A stretch of 12,817 bases of DNA from an uncultured Gammaproteobacteria bacterium (GTDB lineage Bacteria > Pseudomonadota > Gammaproteobacteria > Steroidobacterales > JABDMI01). The stretch lies in NCBI GenBank assembly GCA_938039225.1, contig CALHVH010000158.1:1-12817 (forward strand), in the 5' to 3' direction. The position numbers were made by a program, and so were the translations under genes. Shown here one piece after another: positions 1 to 6,613 of the stretch; the first letter of the stretch is position 1; every line of letters begins with the position of its first letter. The notes beneath the pieces are model-generated. The model was not told where the DNA came from, did not search any database, and saw nothing but the letters and a program-made list of their open reading frames with translations.

Positions 1-561
1 GAAATAATTGCCTACCAATAACAACGCCGTAATTAATAAATGATTAACCACAAAGTATAAAAAATCCAAACTCCATTCAGGGCGAATGATTGCTTGATCT
101 TTATATTTAGGAAATACTTTTTCTAAGAAAATAAATAATACAGCTGAAACAATAAAAGCTAGAACCACCCAATCTAAACCAAATGAAAACTTACTTGGCT
201 CAACCGGTCCAGTTGGTACGTTATAGCCACCCATTGCAAAAGATACTAATACAAAAAGCACACCTAATGCAGCCAAGCGTCTATTCTTGCGTAAACAAAA
301 AGTGATAAAAGCAAAAGCTAAGGATACCCACATGGAATACTTAAGCACTTCTCTCAGAAACTCGGCATCATATGCGGCTCTTAATTCTGCAGTAGTGAAA
401 TATTGTGGAAATTGAAAACACAAAACCGCTAAGAAACTCATAAAACCTAAAAATAGCGATATATAACCACTGATTTTGCCCTCACCAATTTCAATATAAT
501 CATGTTCTTCAGGATTAATTTGTCGTTCTTGGTATTGGTATTCTTGTGTTTCGTTTTCCAC
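1..561 (-). CDS. Probable sterol desaturase / fatty acid hydroxylase family protein, N-terminal part (runs off the window)
   Basis: I translated 187 codons without a stop from a GTG at 561 to the window edge. The GTG has an AGGG-like ribosome site just upstream (TAGGGTCGACA then GTG) and an in-frame stop lies farther upstream. The first 30 residues are polar and Glu/Gln/Tyr-rich. About five hydrophobic segments follow, near residues 32-50, 73-90, 95-110, 125-144 and 167-187. The stretch RPEWSLDFLYFVVNHLL near 156-172 resembles the entry to the catalytic region of membrane di-iron sterol desaturases and fatty acid hydroxylases. The histidine clusters that would prove this lie beyond the window, so the family call is an inference from the N-terminal half. 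The start lies 66 bases downstream of the DUF418 gene stop on the same strand, so the two may be co-transcribed. Confidence 0.6.
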   Translation of the reverse strand, partial: MENETQEYQYQERQINPEEHDYIEIGEGKISGYISLFLGFMSFLAVLCFQFPQYFTTAELRAAYDAEFLREVLKYSMWVSLAFAFITFCLRKNRRLAALGVLFVLVSFAMGGYNVPTGPVEPSKFSFGLDWVVLAFIVSAVLFIFLEKVFPKYKDQAIIRPEWSLDFLYFVVNHLLITALLLVGNYF

Positions 562-627
562 TGTCGACCCTATGATATAGTTGTTTTGAATATTTTAGAT
601 CATTTTAATAGTTAACAATTCTCTATT

Positions 628-1818
628 TTAAATCTTCCCATACGTAAGTTTACGCCAAACCCATTCTAAAGGACCAAACCTATGAGACTTCATCCACCAC
701 TGACTTAATATGCACTGAAATACAAAGAAAACCACCACCATCGGTATTAATGCAGCTCTCGACACTGAACCCCATAAACCTAAACCGTAACCATAAAAAA
801 GTGTAGAAAATACTAGAGATTGAAGAATATAATTACTTAAGGCCATACGCCCCACAGGCGCTAAAGCTGAACGTAAATTAAAAGTATTATTCATTGCTAA
901 TAATAAAAATCCTGAAACATAAGACAAGCACATAATCACAGCGGAAATTGCCTGTAATGCACCCATATAGCCATCATCAATATTTTTTTCCACAGCCAAA
1001 GATGAGGGCACTGCTAACAGCAATCCTACTGGCAAACCAATGATTAAAACCTTTTTAAGCAATGCTTTGTGTTCAGTCAAATTGTTTAATATCCCTTTCT
1101 TATAAACAAACGCCCCAAATAAAAATACACTTAAAAAATAGGGGAAAAACAGCATTGACATACTAGCTGTTAACGCAAACTCACTAAATCGTAGTTTACT
1201 CACTTCAAAATAACTACCAAACGGATAAACTTGATTTGAAAGTTCTAACTGAGTCTGTAAATATGTCGTAAATTCATCGACTGGTGCTTTGGGGTCTGGT
1301 ACACCAGAAGATAAAAATAAAAGAATTAAAAGAAAAAAGAAGAACAATGAGTACTTCCATAATCGACTTATTTTGGTTTTTCTAAACAAGAGTAAAACCA
1401 TTCCGGCAAAGGCATACGAAAATAAAATATCGCCAGTCCAAATAAAAATTCCATGTAAAGCACCGAAAACCATTAGAACTATCATTCTTTTAAGATAAAA
1501 CCGTCCAAAACTTCTTCTAGTGTTTTGCATTCGAGTTTGAATCACGGCAAATCCCATTCCAAAAAGCATGGCAAACATTACCCAAAATTTTCCTTCAATA
1601 AAAATTAAAGTAAATCTATCTGCGAATAAATTTATACCAGAATAGTCACTCGAATTACCTAAAAGCAAGCTGTATGAAGAATTTGTGAAATACTCAATAT
1701 TCATTAATAAAATACCAAGCAATGCAAAACCTCGAAGCGCATCGAGCTCTGGAATTCTTTCGCTTTTAGTCGTTGGTTTTATAGGTGACGAGCTTTCTTG
1801 CAATGTTGATTCAGTCAT
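628..1818 (-). CDS. DUF418 / YeiB-family multipass inner membrane protein
   Basis: The 396-residue product begins with a polar Ser/Thr/Pro-rich tail of about 20 residues. The conserved YeiB entry motif follows, RIPELDALRGFALLGILLMN at about residues 21-40. Many hydrophobic segments come next, and the end is typical of the DUF418 domain, with GPLEWVWRKLTYGK at the extreme C-terminus. The family sits in the bacterial inner membrane and its biochemical role is not well established; a transport function has been proposed for relatives. The ATG at 1818 is preceded by a good ribosome site (TAGGGAAATTAA then ATG). The gene lies 44 bases downstream of the lipocalin-like gene on the same strand, which suggests a shared transcript. 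Family membership is clear and the function is unknown. Confidence 0.88.
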   Translation of the reverse strand: MTESTLQESSSPIKPTTKSERIPELDALRGFALLGILLMNIEYFTNSSYSLLLGNSSDYSGINLFADRFTLIFIEGKFWVMFAMLFGMGFAVIQTRMQNTRRSFGRFYLKRMIVLMVFGALHGIFIWTGDILFSYAFAGMVLLLFRKTKISRLWKYSLFFFFLLILLFLSSGVPDPKAPVDEFTTYLQTQLELSNQVYPFGSYFEVSKLRFSEFALTASMSMLFFPYFLSVFLFGAFVYKKGILNNLTEHKALLKKVLIIGLPVGLLLAVPSSLAVEKNIDDGYMGALQAISAVIMCLSYVSGFLLLAMNNTFNLRSALAPVGRMALSNYILQSLVFSTLFYGYGLGLWGSVSRAALIPMVVVFFVFQCILSQWWMKSHRFGPLEWVWRKLTYGKI

Positions 1819-1862
1819 TTAATTTCCCTAGACTTATATAATTTTTGTATTTTCACAACGAG

Positions 1863-2291
1863 CTATTTGAGCCGTTTATAAATCCCACGCATGACGTCTA
1901 ACTCACCATCTTCAGTATAAACTTCTTCACGCGTAAATTGATTATCATTATCCAGAGTCATCCAAAACTCAATATTGTGCCCAATACTTTTATTTGGTAA
2001 ATTTGTAATTGAATCAATTTTAAATTTAAGTTTAGTCTCACTTTCAGGAATATACAACAACTTAGGTTGATTACCGATCGGACAATAATGTGTTGCCATT
2101 AAAATATCACCATCCATATGATACAGAGTTAAAGCCTCAATATTTTTTTCTGGCCAAGTCCAAGTTTCAACTAATACAGAACCATGAGCACTCAAGCGGT
2201 AATTTACTAAAACATTTTTAGTTATGTCTTGGTCTTGCCAATCACCCAGCAACGAACAGAGTTTACTAAATGTACTTAAATGAGGATTCAA
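1863..2291 (-). CDS. Small lipocalin-like (DUF1579-type) protein of unknown function
   Basis: A conserved-looking soluble protein of about 142 residues. Visible landmarks are LLGDW near the N-terminus, then GSVLVETWTWP, LTLYHMDGD and MATHYCPIGNQPKL, and a closing RGIYKRLK. This pattern of short beta-strands with an N-terminal G-x-W and a central THYC-x-x-GNQP motif resembles small one-domain beta-barrel proteins of the lipocalin/DUF1579 type. I infer a fold, not a ligand. No signal peptide is seen, so it is probably cytoplasmic. Start choice: an ATG at 2303 has only T-rich sequence upstream, whereas a TTG at 2291 has GGAGG five bases upstream, inside the first codons of the longer frame. The shorter product begins MNPHLSTFSKL. 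I prefer 2291; 2303 remains possible. Confidence 0.72.
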   Translation of the reverse strand: MNPHLSTFSKLCSLLGDWQDQDITKNVLVNYRLSAHGSVLVETWTWPEKNIEALTLYHMDGDILMATHYCPIGNQPKLLYIPESETKLKFKIDSITNLPNKSIGHNIEFWMTLDNDNQFTREEVYTEDGELDVMRGIYKRLK

Positions 2292-2307
2292 ACAAACCTC
2301 CATATAA

Positions 2308-2329
2308 AAAAATGACTTATGTCATTTTT
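2308..2329 (-). terminator. Hairpin between lipase-like and lipocalin-like genes, possible weak terminator
   Basis: A perfect 9-bp stem (AAAAATGAC / GTCATTTTT) with a 4-base loop lies three bases after the stop of the lipase-like gene. On the minus strand it runs into seven T residues. The stem has only two G/C pairs, so it would be a weak terminator. It could equally be a palindromic protein-binding site (ATGACATAAGTCAT core). It ends a few bases before the ATG at 2303, so it may instead modulate translation of the next gene. Confidence 0.45.
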
Positions 2330-2331
2330 AA

Positions 2332-2988
2332 TCACGCAAATGTGCCTTGTTTCAAAAATGAAATCACTTTATCGGAGGTCTTTGGTGAAAAAATTAAAGC
2401 TGTATGCGAAACAGGAACGGTAATATGTTCTTTATGACCTGGTAATTTAGTTTCCGACACAGCAACCGTTCCGTCATTTGGACTTTCTAACATTTTTGGA
2501 AGAATGGTGCCCAAGCCTACCGATACTGTTCCAGCAATAATTCCCAGTTCATGCTCAGTTGACCATTCACGCTTTCCTGATTCCATTAAGTTAGCCATTG
2601 ACTTACCCAACATGGCTGAAGCAATGGGATTTTTACGCAAGGTTCTAGCAACTTGGCTGCCTAAAAATGGAGAGCCCAATGCAACTACTCTTCCAGGTTT
2701 AGAATATTTATGAGTTTTATACATATGCTGCAGTAAAACACCACCCAGACTATGACCAACAGCGTGCACAGTTGGAGCGTCTAAGCTTTCCATATGTTGA
2801 TGAAGTTTTTCAGCATTGGTGTCTAAATCGGCTTTCACTGTGCTGTATGAAAATTCACTTGTGGTAAAACCTGCTTTACGTAACCAATGAGAGAGTACCT
2901 TAGTGCCATTGCCGTGCATATATAGCCCATGTACCAGCACTACATGTTCTTTGATTTCTTCTTTTTGGGTATTGTTTTTATCAGTCAT
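2332..2988 (-). CDS. Alpha/beta-hydrolase, lipase/esterase-like
   Basis: A 218-residue serine hydrolase of the alpha/beta fold. Residue numbers here count from the ATG at 2988. The oxyanion motif LVHGLYMHG lies near 18-26 and the nucleophile elbow GHSLGG near 78-83, with Ser80 as nucleophile. Asp172 in SPNDGT and His195 in PVSHTAL complete a plausible triad. Asp-Gly before a conserved Val-His-Thr-like end is typical of small PGAP1/lipase-like hydrolases. No signal peptide is present, so a cytoplasmic enzyme is likely. The substrate is unknown; ester or lipid hydrolysis is the family expectation. The frame extends to a TTG at 3006, but that start has no ribosome site and falls about where transcription would begin from the promoter proposed upstream. 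The ATG with AGAGAC before it is preferred. Confidence 0.85.
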   Translation of the reverse strand: MTDKNNTQKEEIKEHVVLVHGLYMHGNGTKVLSHWLRKAGFTTSEFSYSTVKADLDTNAEKLHQHMESLDAPTVHAVGHSLGGVLLQHMYKTHKYSKPGRVVALGSPFLGSQVARTLRKNPIASAMLGKSMANLMESGKREWSTEHELGIIAGTVSVGLGTILPKMLESPNDGTVAVSETKLPGHKEHITVPVSHTALIFSPKTSDKVISFLKQGTFA

Positions 2989-3009
2989 GTCTCTATTGTG
3001 CAGCAATGC

Positions 3010-3037
3010 TTTGAATTTGTTAAGAATTTATTGTCAA
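3010..3037 (-). promoter_or_regulatory. Candidate sigma70 promoter for the lipase-like gene
   Basis: On the minus strand a perfect -35 box TTGACA (3037-3032) is followed after 16 bases by TTCAAA (3015-3010), a weak -10 match. It sits directly after the T-run of the upstream terminator, where a new transcription unit would be expected. The start of transcription would fall near 3003, which favours the ATG at 2988 over the TTG at 3006. Confidence 0.45.
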
Positions 3038-3043
3038 GTAATG

Positions 3044-3080
3044 AAAAAAGCGCCTCAGAGTATTACCTTGAGGTGCTTTT
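3044..3080 (-). terminator. Intrinsic terminator of the fmdB-aspS transcription unit
   Basis: A 12-bp stem (3046-3057 with 3069-3080, one G-T pair on the + strand) encloses an 11-base loop. On the minus strand the stem ends in GGCGC and runs into six T residues. This is a strong Rho-independent terminator for transcripts coming from aspS and the 83-residue gene. The A-rich/T-rich flanks on both sides could make it partly bidirectional. Confidence 0.85.
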
Positions 3081-3084
3081 CCAA

Positions 3085-3213
3085 GTCATCCTGAACTCGA
3101 TTCAGGATCCAGGGTTATTCATATTAGAATTTAGCGTTATAGTATTAAATATAAAGCGTGTTTTCTGATTAACCTAAGTAGAAGCCTAGATTCCGTATCA
3201 AGTACGGAATGAC
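3085..3213. repeat. Inverted pair of palindromic REP/dRS3-like repeats, MITE-like arrangement
   Basis: Two related units of about 32 bases face each other around an AT-rich centre of about 65 bases. Unit 1 (3085-3116) reads GTC, then the hairpin ATCCTGAA-CTCGA-TTCAGGAT (3088-3108), then CCAGG. Unit 2 (3213-3182 on the minus strand) reads GTC, then ATTCCGTA-CTTGA-TACGGAAT, then CTAGG. Both have 8-bp stems and 5-base loops, and their differences in the stem are compensatory. The pair fills almost exactly the gap between the stop of the 83-residue gene and the terminator. Repeats of the general form ATTCC...GGAAT (for example neisserial dRS3) are common dispersed elements. No clear target-site duplication is visible. 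The assignment to a mobile or REP family is inference. Confidence 0.7.
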
Positions 3214-3217
3214 ACGC

Positions 3218-3469
3218 CTATTCTTTATCTTTGTACCAGGTAATACCCTCGGTTAAAGGCACAATCTTTACTTTTGTATTTTCAGCATCAATTGTGATTC
3301 CTTCAGGAGGAATTTTATTCGGTAAATGAATAATCGTTTGTCGTTGAATAAAAGCCTCACCATTGGGAGCAAAATGCACTCGCATAGGGCCAGAGAAAAT
3401 CTGTCCATGAAAGTAGATGTAATCCCAATGGAACATCACATGATAAAGTTTTTGATACCAATGCATCAT
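3218..3469 (-). CDS. Hypothetical 83-residue protein downstream of aspS
   Basis: I do not recognise this protein. It is 83 residues long, aromatic- and His-rich at the N-terminus (MMHWYQKLYHVMFHWDYIYF) and beta-rich afterwards, with no signal peptide or metal-binding Cys pairs. The middle has a PNGEAFIQRQ segment and the end has GITWYKDKE. It starts 12 bases after the aspS stop and ends just before the inverted repeat pair and terminator, so it is most likely the last gene of the aspS transcript. No good ribosome site precedes the ATG ATG start, so translational coupling to aspS is plausible. The open frame, tight spacing and lack of any competing gene support it as real, but nothing visible gives a function. 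Confidence 0.6.
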   Translation of the reverse strand: MMHWYQKLYHVMFHWDYIYFHGQIFSGPMRVHFAPNGEAFIQRQTIIHLPNKIPPEGITIDAENTKVKIVPLTEGITWYKDKE

Positions 3470-3481
3470 GACAAAATCAAC

Positions 3482-5263
3482 TTAGGTTGTAGTTTCAGGA
3501 TTTGGATTACGTAAACGAATACCCAATTCTTTTAATTGCTTAGCCGGCACATCACCAGGAGCATCCGTTAACGGGCAAGCTGCTGTTTGTGTTTTAGGGA
3601 ACGCAATAACATCACGAATGCTGGTAGAACCAGTCATAAGCATAACTAAACGATCCAAACCAAAAGCGATACCGCCATGTGGTGGGCAACCGTATTGAAG
3701 CGCATCAAGTAAGAAGCCAAATTTCTCTCTAGCCTCCTCTTCACTGATACCTAGTAAATCAAAAACTGCTTTTTGCATCTCTTGATCATGAATACGTACA
3801 GAACCACCACCCACTTCAGTACCATTTAATACGATATCGTAAGCACGAGAAACCGTGTGTTCAGGATTGGCTCTTAGTTCTTCTACCGAAGTTCGAGGAG
3901 CCGTAAACGGATGATGAAGTGCATTATAACGATCTTCTTTTTCATCGTAATCAAACATTGGGAAATCAATAACCCACATTGGTGCCCACTCTTCAGAAAC
4001 CAAACCACGATCATGACCTAACTGAACACGTAAAGCGCCAAGTGCATCGCTGACCACATTGGCTTTATCCGCACCAAAGAAAATCAAATCGCCATCTTTG
4101 GCACCGGTTCTTTCTAAAATACCTTTAATCGCACTCTCGTTTAAGAATTTAACGATAGGTGATTGCAATCCTTCAGCACCAGCATTGACATCATTAACTT
4201 TAATGTAAGCCAATCCTTTAGCACCATAACGAGCTACAAATTTAGTGTATTCATCAATGCTCTTACGCGTAAGATCATTACCGCCCGGAACTAATAAAGC
4301 CGCTAAACGGCCTCGAGGATCTTTTGCTGGTCCTGCAAATACTTTAAATTCAACGCCATCCATTAAGTCATCAATATCAACCAACTCTAAAGGTATACGT
4401 AAATCCGGTTTATCAGAACCATAACGACGCATGGCTTCTGCGTAAGTCATTCTTGGAAAGTCCGGTAGATCAACGCCAATCGCTTCTTTAAATAAATGCT
4501 TGGTCATCGCTTCCATAGTGCTGATGATGTCTTCTTCATCCATAAAAGATGTCTCTATATCCAGCTGGGTAAATTCAGGCTGACGATCAGAACGTAAATC
4601 TTCATCACGGAAACATTTAACTATTTGATAATAACGATCAAAACCAGACATCATTAACAATTGCTTAAACAATTGCGGTGATTGTGGAAGTGCAAAAAAT
4701 TTATTTTGATGTGTTCGACTTGGCACAACGTAATCTCTAGCGCCTTCAGGTGTAGCCTTAGTTAACATCGGCGTTTCAATATCGATGAAACCATCATTAT
4801 CTAAGTAACCACGCATAGCACGTGTTACTTTATGCCTAAGAATTAAATTCTTCTGCATATTATCTCTGCGTAAATCGATATAACGATACTTTAAACGGAT
4901 ATCTTCATTGGCATCCTCATCATGATGGAATGGAGGTGTTTTAGCCGCATTAAGAATTTCCATCTCAGTGATAATCACCTCGACTTCACCGGTAGACATA
5001 TTTGGATTCACAGTCCCTTCTGGTCTTGGACGTACCTGACCTTTGGCTTTTAAGACGAATTCACTACGACAGGTTTCCGCTTGAGCAAAAACATCAGCAT
5101 AGTCAGGATCAAAAACCAATTGCAATAGACCTTCACGGTCTCGCAAATCGATGAATATCACACCACCGTGATCACGACGACGATGAACCCAGCCGGTTAC
5201 GGTAACTTCTGAACCAACTAACTCGGCAGTAACTTGACCACAATAATGCGAACGCATGGACAT
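3482..5263 (-). CDS. aspS: Aspartyl-tRNA synthetase, probably non-discriminating (Asp/Asn)
   Basis: A bacterial class IIb synthetase of 593 residues that charges tRNA-Asp with aspartate in the cytoplasm. The OB-fold anticodon-binding domain is at 1-110 (GWVHRRRDHGG at 24-34). Motif 1 is near 148-175 (FIDIETPMLTKATPEG), motif 2 at 214-234 (VKCFRDEDLRSDRQPEF) and the bacterial GAD insertion roughly 285-420. Motif 3 is near 524-540 (PPHGGIAFGLDRLVML), and the usual FPKTQTAACPLTDAP follows. His32 and Gly83 align with His31 and Gly82 of the Pseudomonas aeruginosa enzyme, where they are linked to relaxed specificity for tRNA-Asn. Start choice: the frame continues upstream to 5341, but that extension is not family-like. 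The ATG at 5263 has AGGAAAATCCT before it; an ATG two codons later is also possible. DUF502 and fmdB-like genes lie upstream. Confidence 0.97.
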   Translation of the reverse strand: MSMRSHYCGQVTAELVGSEVTVTGWVHRRRDHGGVIFIDLRDREGLLQLVFDPDYADVFAQAETCRSEFVLKAKGQVRPRPEGTVNPNMSTGEVEVIITEMEILNAAKTPPFHHDEDANEDIRLKYRYIDLRRDNMQKNLILRHKVTRAMRGYLDNDGFIDIETPMLTKATPEGARDYVVPSRTHQNKFFALPQSPQLFKQLLMMSGFDRYYQIVKCFRDEDLRSDRQPEFTQLDIETSFMDEEDIISTMEAMTKHLFKEAIGVDLPDFPRMTYAEAMRRYGSDKPDLRIPLELVDIDDLMDGVEFKVFAGPAKDPRGRLAALLVPGGNDLTRKSIDEYTKFVARYGAKGLAYIKVNDVNAGAEGLQSPIVKFLNESAIKGILERTGAKDGDLIFFGADKANVVSDALGALRVQLGHDRGLVSEEWAPMWVIDFPMFDYDEKEDRYNALHHPFTAPRTSVEELRANPEHTVSRAYDIVLNGTEVGGGSVRIHDQEMQKAVFDLLGISEEEAREKFGFLLDALQYGCPPHGGIAFGLDRLVMLMTGSTSIRDVIAFPKTQTAACPLTDAPGDVPAKQLKELGIRLRNPNPETTT

Positions 5264-5360
5264 AGGATTTTCCTGAATTTTTAAATATAAAACGCCAGCA
5301 AAGACTATTGTCGTGGCTGACGTGTGGAGAGAATAATGCAATTCTCTAAATTAGCCGCGT

Positions 5361-5391
5361 ATTTTACCTTGATTTGAGGGAATTTTGAGGG
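5361..5391 (-). promoter_or_regulatory. Possible aspS promoter with two direct repeats one helical turn apart
   Basis: TAAAAT (minus strand, 5366-5361) is a possible -10 box about 100 bases upstream of the aspS start. Two identical octamers, CCCTCAAA on the minus strand (5391-5384 and 5380-5373), are spaced exactly 11 bases and overlap the -35 and spacer region. The -35 match itself (CTCAAA) is poor. The spacing could suit a regulator binding the same face of DNA, or could be chance in AT-rich DNA. Confidence 0.28.
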
Positions 5392-5409
5392 TTTTTAAGC
5401 TGGTATGCA

Positions 5410-5450
5410 GTAATAGTTATGTATTACGGGCTCGGATTCAGGTGTAATAC
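5410..5450 (-). promoter_or_regulatory. Overlapping, mutually exclusive inverted repeats between DUF502 gene and aspS
   Basis: Three related half-sites occur in a row: GTAATA (5410-5415), GTATTAC (5421-5427) and GTAATAC (5444-5450) on the + strand. The middle one can pair with the left (6 bp, 6-7-base loop) or with the right (7 bp, 16-base loop), but not with both. In a transcript running from the DUF502 gene into aspS this gives two alternative hairpins. It may be an operator with three half-sites or an RNA switch. No T-run follows, so it is not an ordinary terminator. Confidence 0.3.
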
Positions 5451-5479
5451 GCTTCATAGCTATTAACCATACGATAAAG

Positions 5480-6139
5480 TCAGGCTTTGTCGCCTTCTAA
5501 TGCCGCTTTTGCTAGATTAGGGTCCGTCCATTTAGGTACAACTACTCCTAGCGAGATAATCATCCTTAAACCTTCATCAACACTCATATCCAACTCGATA
5601 ACGTCTTCAACAGGAAGAATGATGACAAAGCCAGAAGTTGGATTAGGCGTTGTGGGTACAAAAACACTTACAACGTCTCTATTAGTACGAGCCTGAACTT
5701 CACCAACTTCAGTTGATGTTTTAAAACACAAACTCCACACACCTTTACGTGGATATTGAATTAGGCAAACTTTAGAAAAGGCTTTTGAATTATCCGCAAA
5801 TACGGTTTCAGCAATTTGTCTGGCACCCGAATAAATATTGCGAACAATTGGAATACGCGACATCAAGCGCTCCCAGCCTTCCACGATATATTTACCAAAA
5901 TAATTACGTGCAATTAGTCCTGTTATGAGTAAAACGGCAATTGCAAAAATAACACCCAAACCAGGAATATTAAAACCCAGCAAAGATTCAGGTCTAAATT
6001 TGCTGGGGATAAGTAATAGTGCCTTATCACTCATACCTACTAGAAAACGCACTATAAATATAGTGATAACCACAGGTACCCATATAAGGAGCCCAGCGAC
6101 TAGATAAGAACGAAAAGTCTTCATTTTTGATTGTGCCAT
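5480..6139 (-). CDS. DUF502 family inner membrane protein
   Basis: A 219-residue protein with two membrane segments near residues 11-34 and 58-80 and a C-terminal domain on one side of the membrane. Family signatures are visible: RSYLVAGLLIWVPVVIT at the start, SRIPIVRNIYSGARQ after the second segment, VFVPTTPNPTSGFVIILP, and RMIISLGVVVP close to the end. Length and layout match typical DUF502 proteins, whose function is not established. The ATG at 6139 has CGGGAAAACAC upstream as ribosome site. It starts 17 bases after the stop of the fmdB-like gene and is followed by aspS after 216 bases. The fmdB/DUF502/aspS order is a recurring gammaproteobacterial arrangement and supports the call. Confidence 0.92.
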   Translation of the reverse strand: MAQSKMKTFRSYLVAGLLIWVPVVITIFIVRFLVGMSDKALLLIPSKFRPESLLGFNIPGLGVIFAIAVLLITGLIARNYFGKYIVEGWERLMSRIPIVRNIYSGARQIAETVFADNSKAFSKVCLIQYPRKGVWSLCFKTSTEVGEVQARTNRDVVSVFVPTTPNPTSGFVIILPVEDVIELDMSVDEGLRMIISLGVVVPKWTDPNLAKAALEGDKA

Positions 6140-6156
6140 GTGTTTTCCCGTATCAC

Positions 6157-6486
6157 TTAAGCAGCTTTACCATCGCCTTTTGGCGATGTAGTTTTGGTCT
6201 CAGTTTTAGACTCGGTTTTTGCAGGTTTTGTTTCTGACTGTTTTTCAGTTTTAACACTTTGACCTGAAGATGTGGTTTCAGAAGAAGCCAAATTTTTCTT
6301 ATCGCCTTGTTTAAAATCAGTCTCATACCAACCGCTTCCCGCTAAACGGAAACGCGGGGCGGAAACTAGTTTTTTCAATTCATCTTCATTACATTCAGGG
6401 CAAGTCACCATAGGCTCATCACTCATTTTTTGTAGAAAATCTGTAACCTTCTCACAGGCTTTGCATTGGTATTCGTAAATTGGCAT
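6157..6486 (-). CDS. FmdB-type zinc-ribbon regulatory-like protein
   Basis: A 109-residue protein. Its first 60 residues form the FmdB/CxxC putative regulatory zinc ribbon: MPIYEYQCKAC at the start, with Cys8-x-x-Cys11 and Cys29-x-x-Cys32 as the metal ligands, then VSAPRFRLAGSGWYETDF. The remaining 45 residues are a low-complexity Lys/Thr/Glu/Ser-rich tail with no predicted fold, which is common in this family. The family is named after a protein linked to formamidase expression, but no direct role has been proved for most members, so the symbol is left blank. It is probably the first gene of the fmdB-DUF502-aspS unit. No strong ribosome site precedes the ATG at 6486. Confidence 0.92.
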   Translation of the reverse strand: MPIYEYQCKACEKVTDFLQKMSDEPMVTCPECNEDELKKLVSAPRFRLAGSGWYETDFKQGDKKNLASSETTSSGQSVKTEKQSETKPAKTESKTETKTTSPKGDGKAA

Positions 6487-6510
6487 AAAAGTAAATCGTG
6501 TAAATTAATG

Positions 6511-6540
6511 TTATTAGTAATAAGTATGGGGTACTTGCAA
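6511..6540 (-). promoter_or_regulatory. Candidate promoter of the fmdB-DUF502-aspS unit
   Basis: On the minus strand TTGCAA (6540-6535) resembles a -35 box, and after 18 bases TAATAA (6516-6511) is a weak -10 box. The site lies between the upstream terminator and the ATG at 6486, the only place a promoter for this unit fits. Match quality is modest. Confidence 0.32.
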
Positions 6541-6553
6541 AGAATTCAAGTAT

Positions 6554-6590
6554 AAAAAAACCTTCAAGCTAAATGACTAACTTGAAGGTT
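6554..6590 (-). terminator. Intrinsic terminator after the DUF11 gene
   Basis: A perfect 10-bp stem (AACCTTCAAG 6559-6568 with CTTGAAGGTT 6581-6590) encloses a 12-base loop. On the minus strand it continues into a T-run (+ strand A residues 6554-6560, the last two of which also belong to the stem). It begins 23 bases after the stop of the DUF11 protein gene, so it clearly closes that transcript. Confidence 0.88.
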
Positions 6591-6613
6591 CTATTGTAAT
6601 TGATTTAAAAGCT

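Noticed and set aside
2504..3168. Several + strand open frames across the lipase-like gene and the terminator region
   Set aside because: They overlap the hydrolase with its complete catalytic triad, the terminator and the repeat pair, and none has a plausible product.
3085..3213. CRISPR-like reading of the two repeat units
   Set aside because: There are only two units, in opposite orientation, with differing sequence and no regular spacer series. A REP/MITE-like pair explains them better.
5297..5322. Short imperfect hairpin (GCCAGCAAAGACTATTGTCG region) near the aspS start
   Set aside because: The pairing is short and interrupted and there is no T-run, so it was not called a terminator or riboswitch.
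5264..5341. N-terminal extension of 26 residues on AspRS
   Set aside because: AspRS proteins start close to the RSHYCGQ segment, the ATG at 5263 has a good ribosome site, and the extension looks like translated leader DNA.
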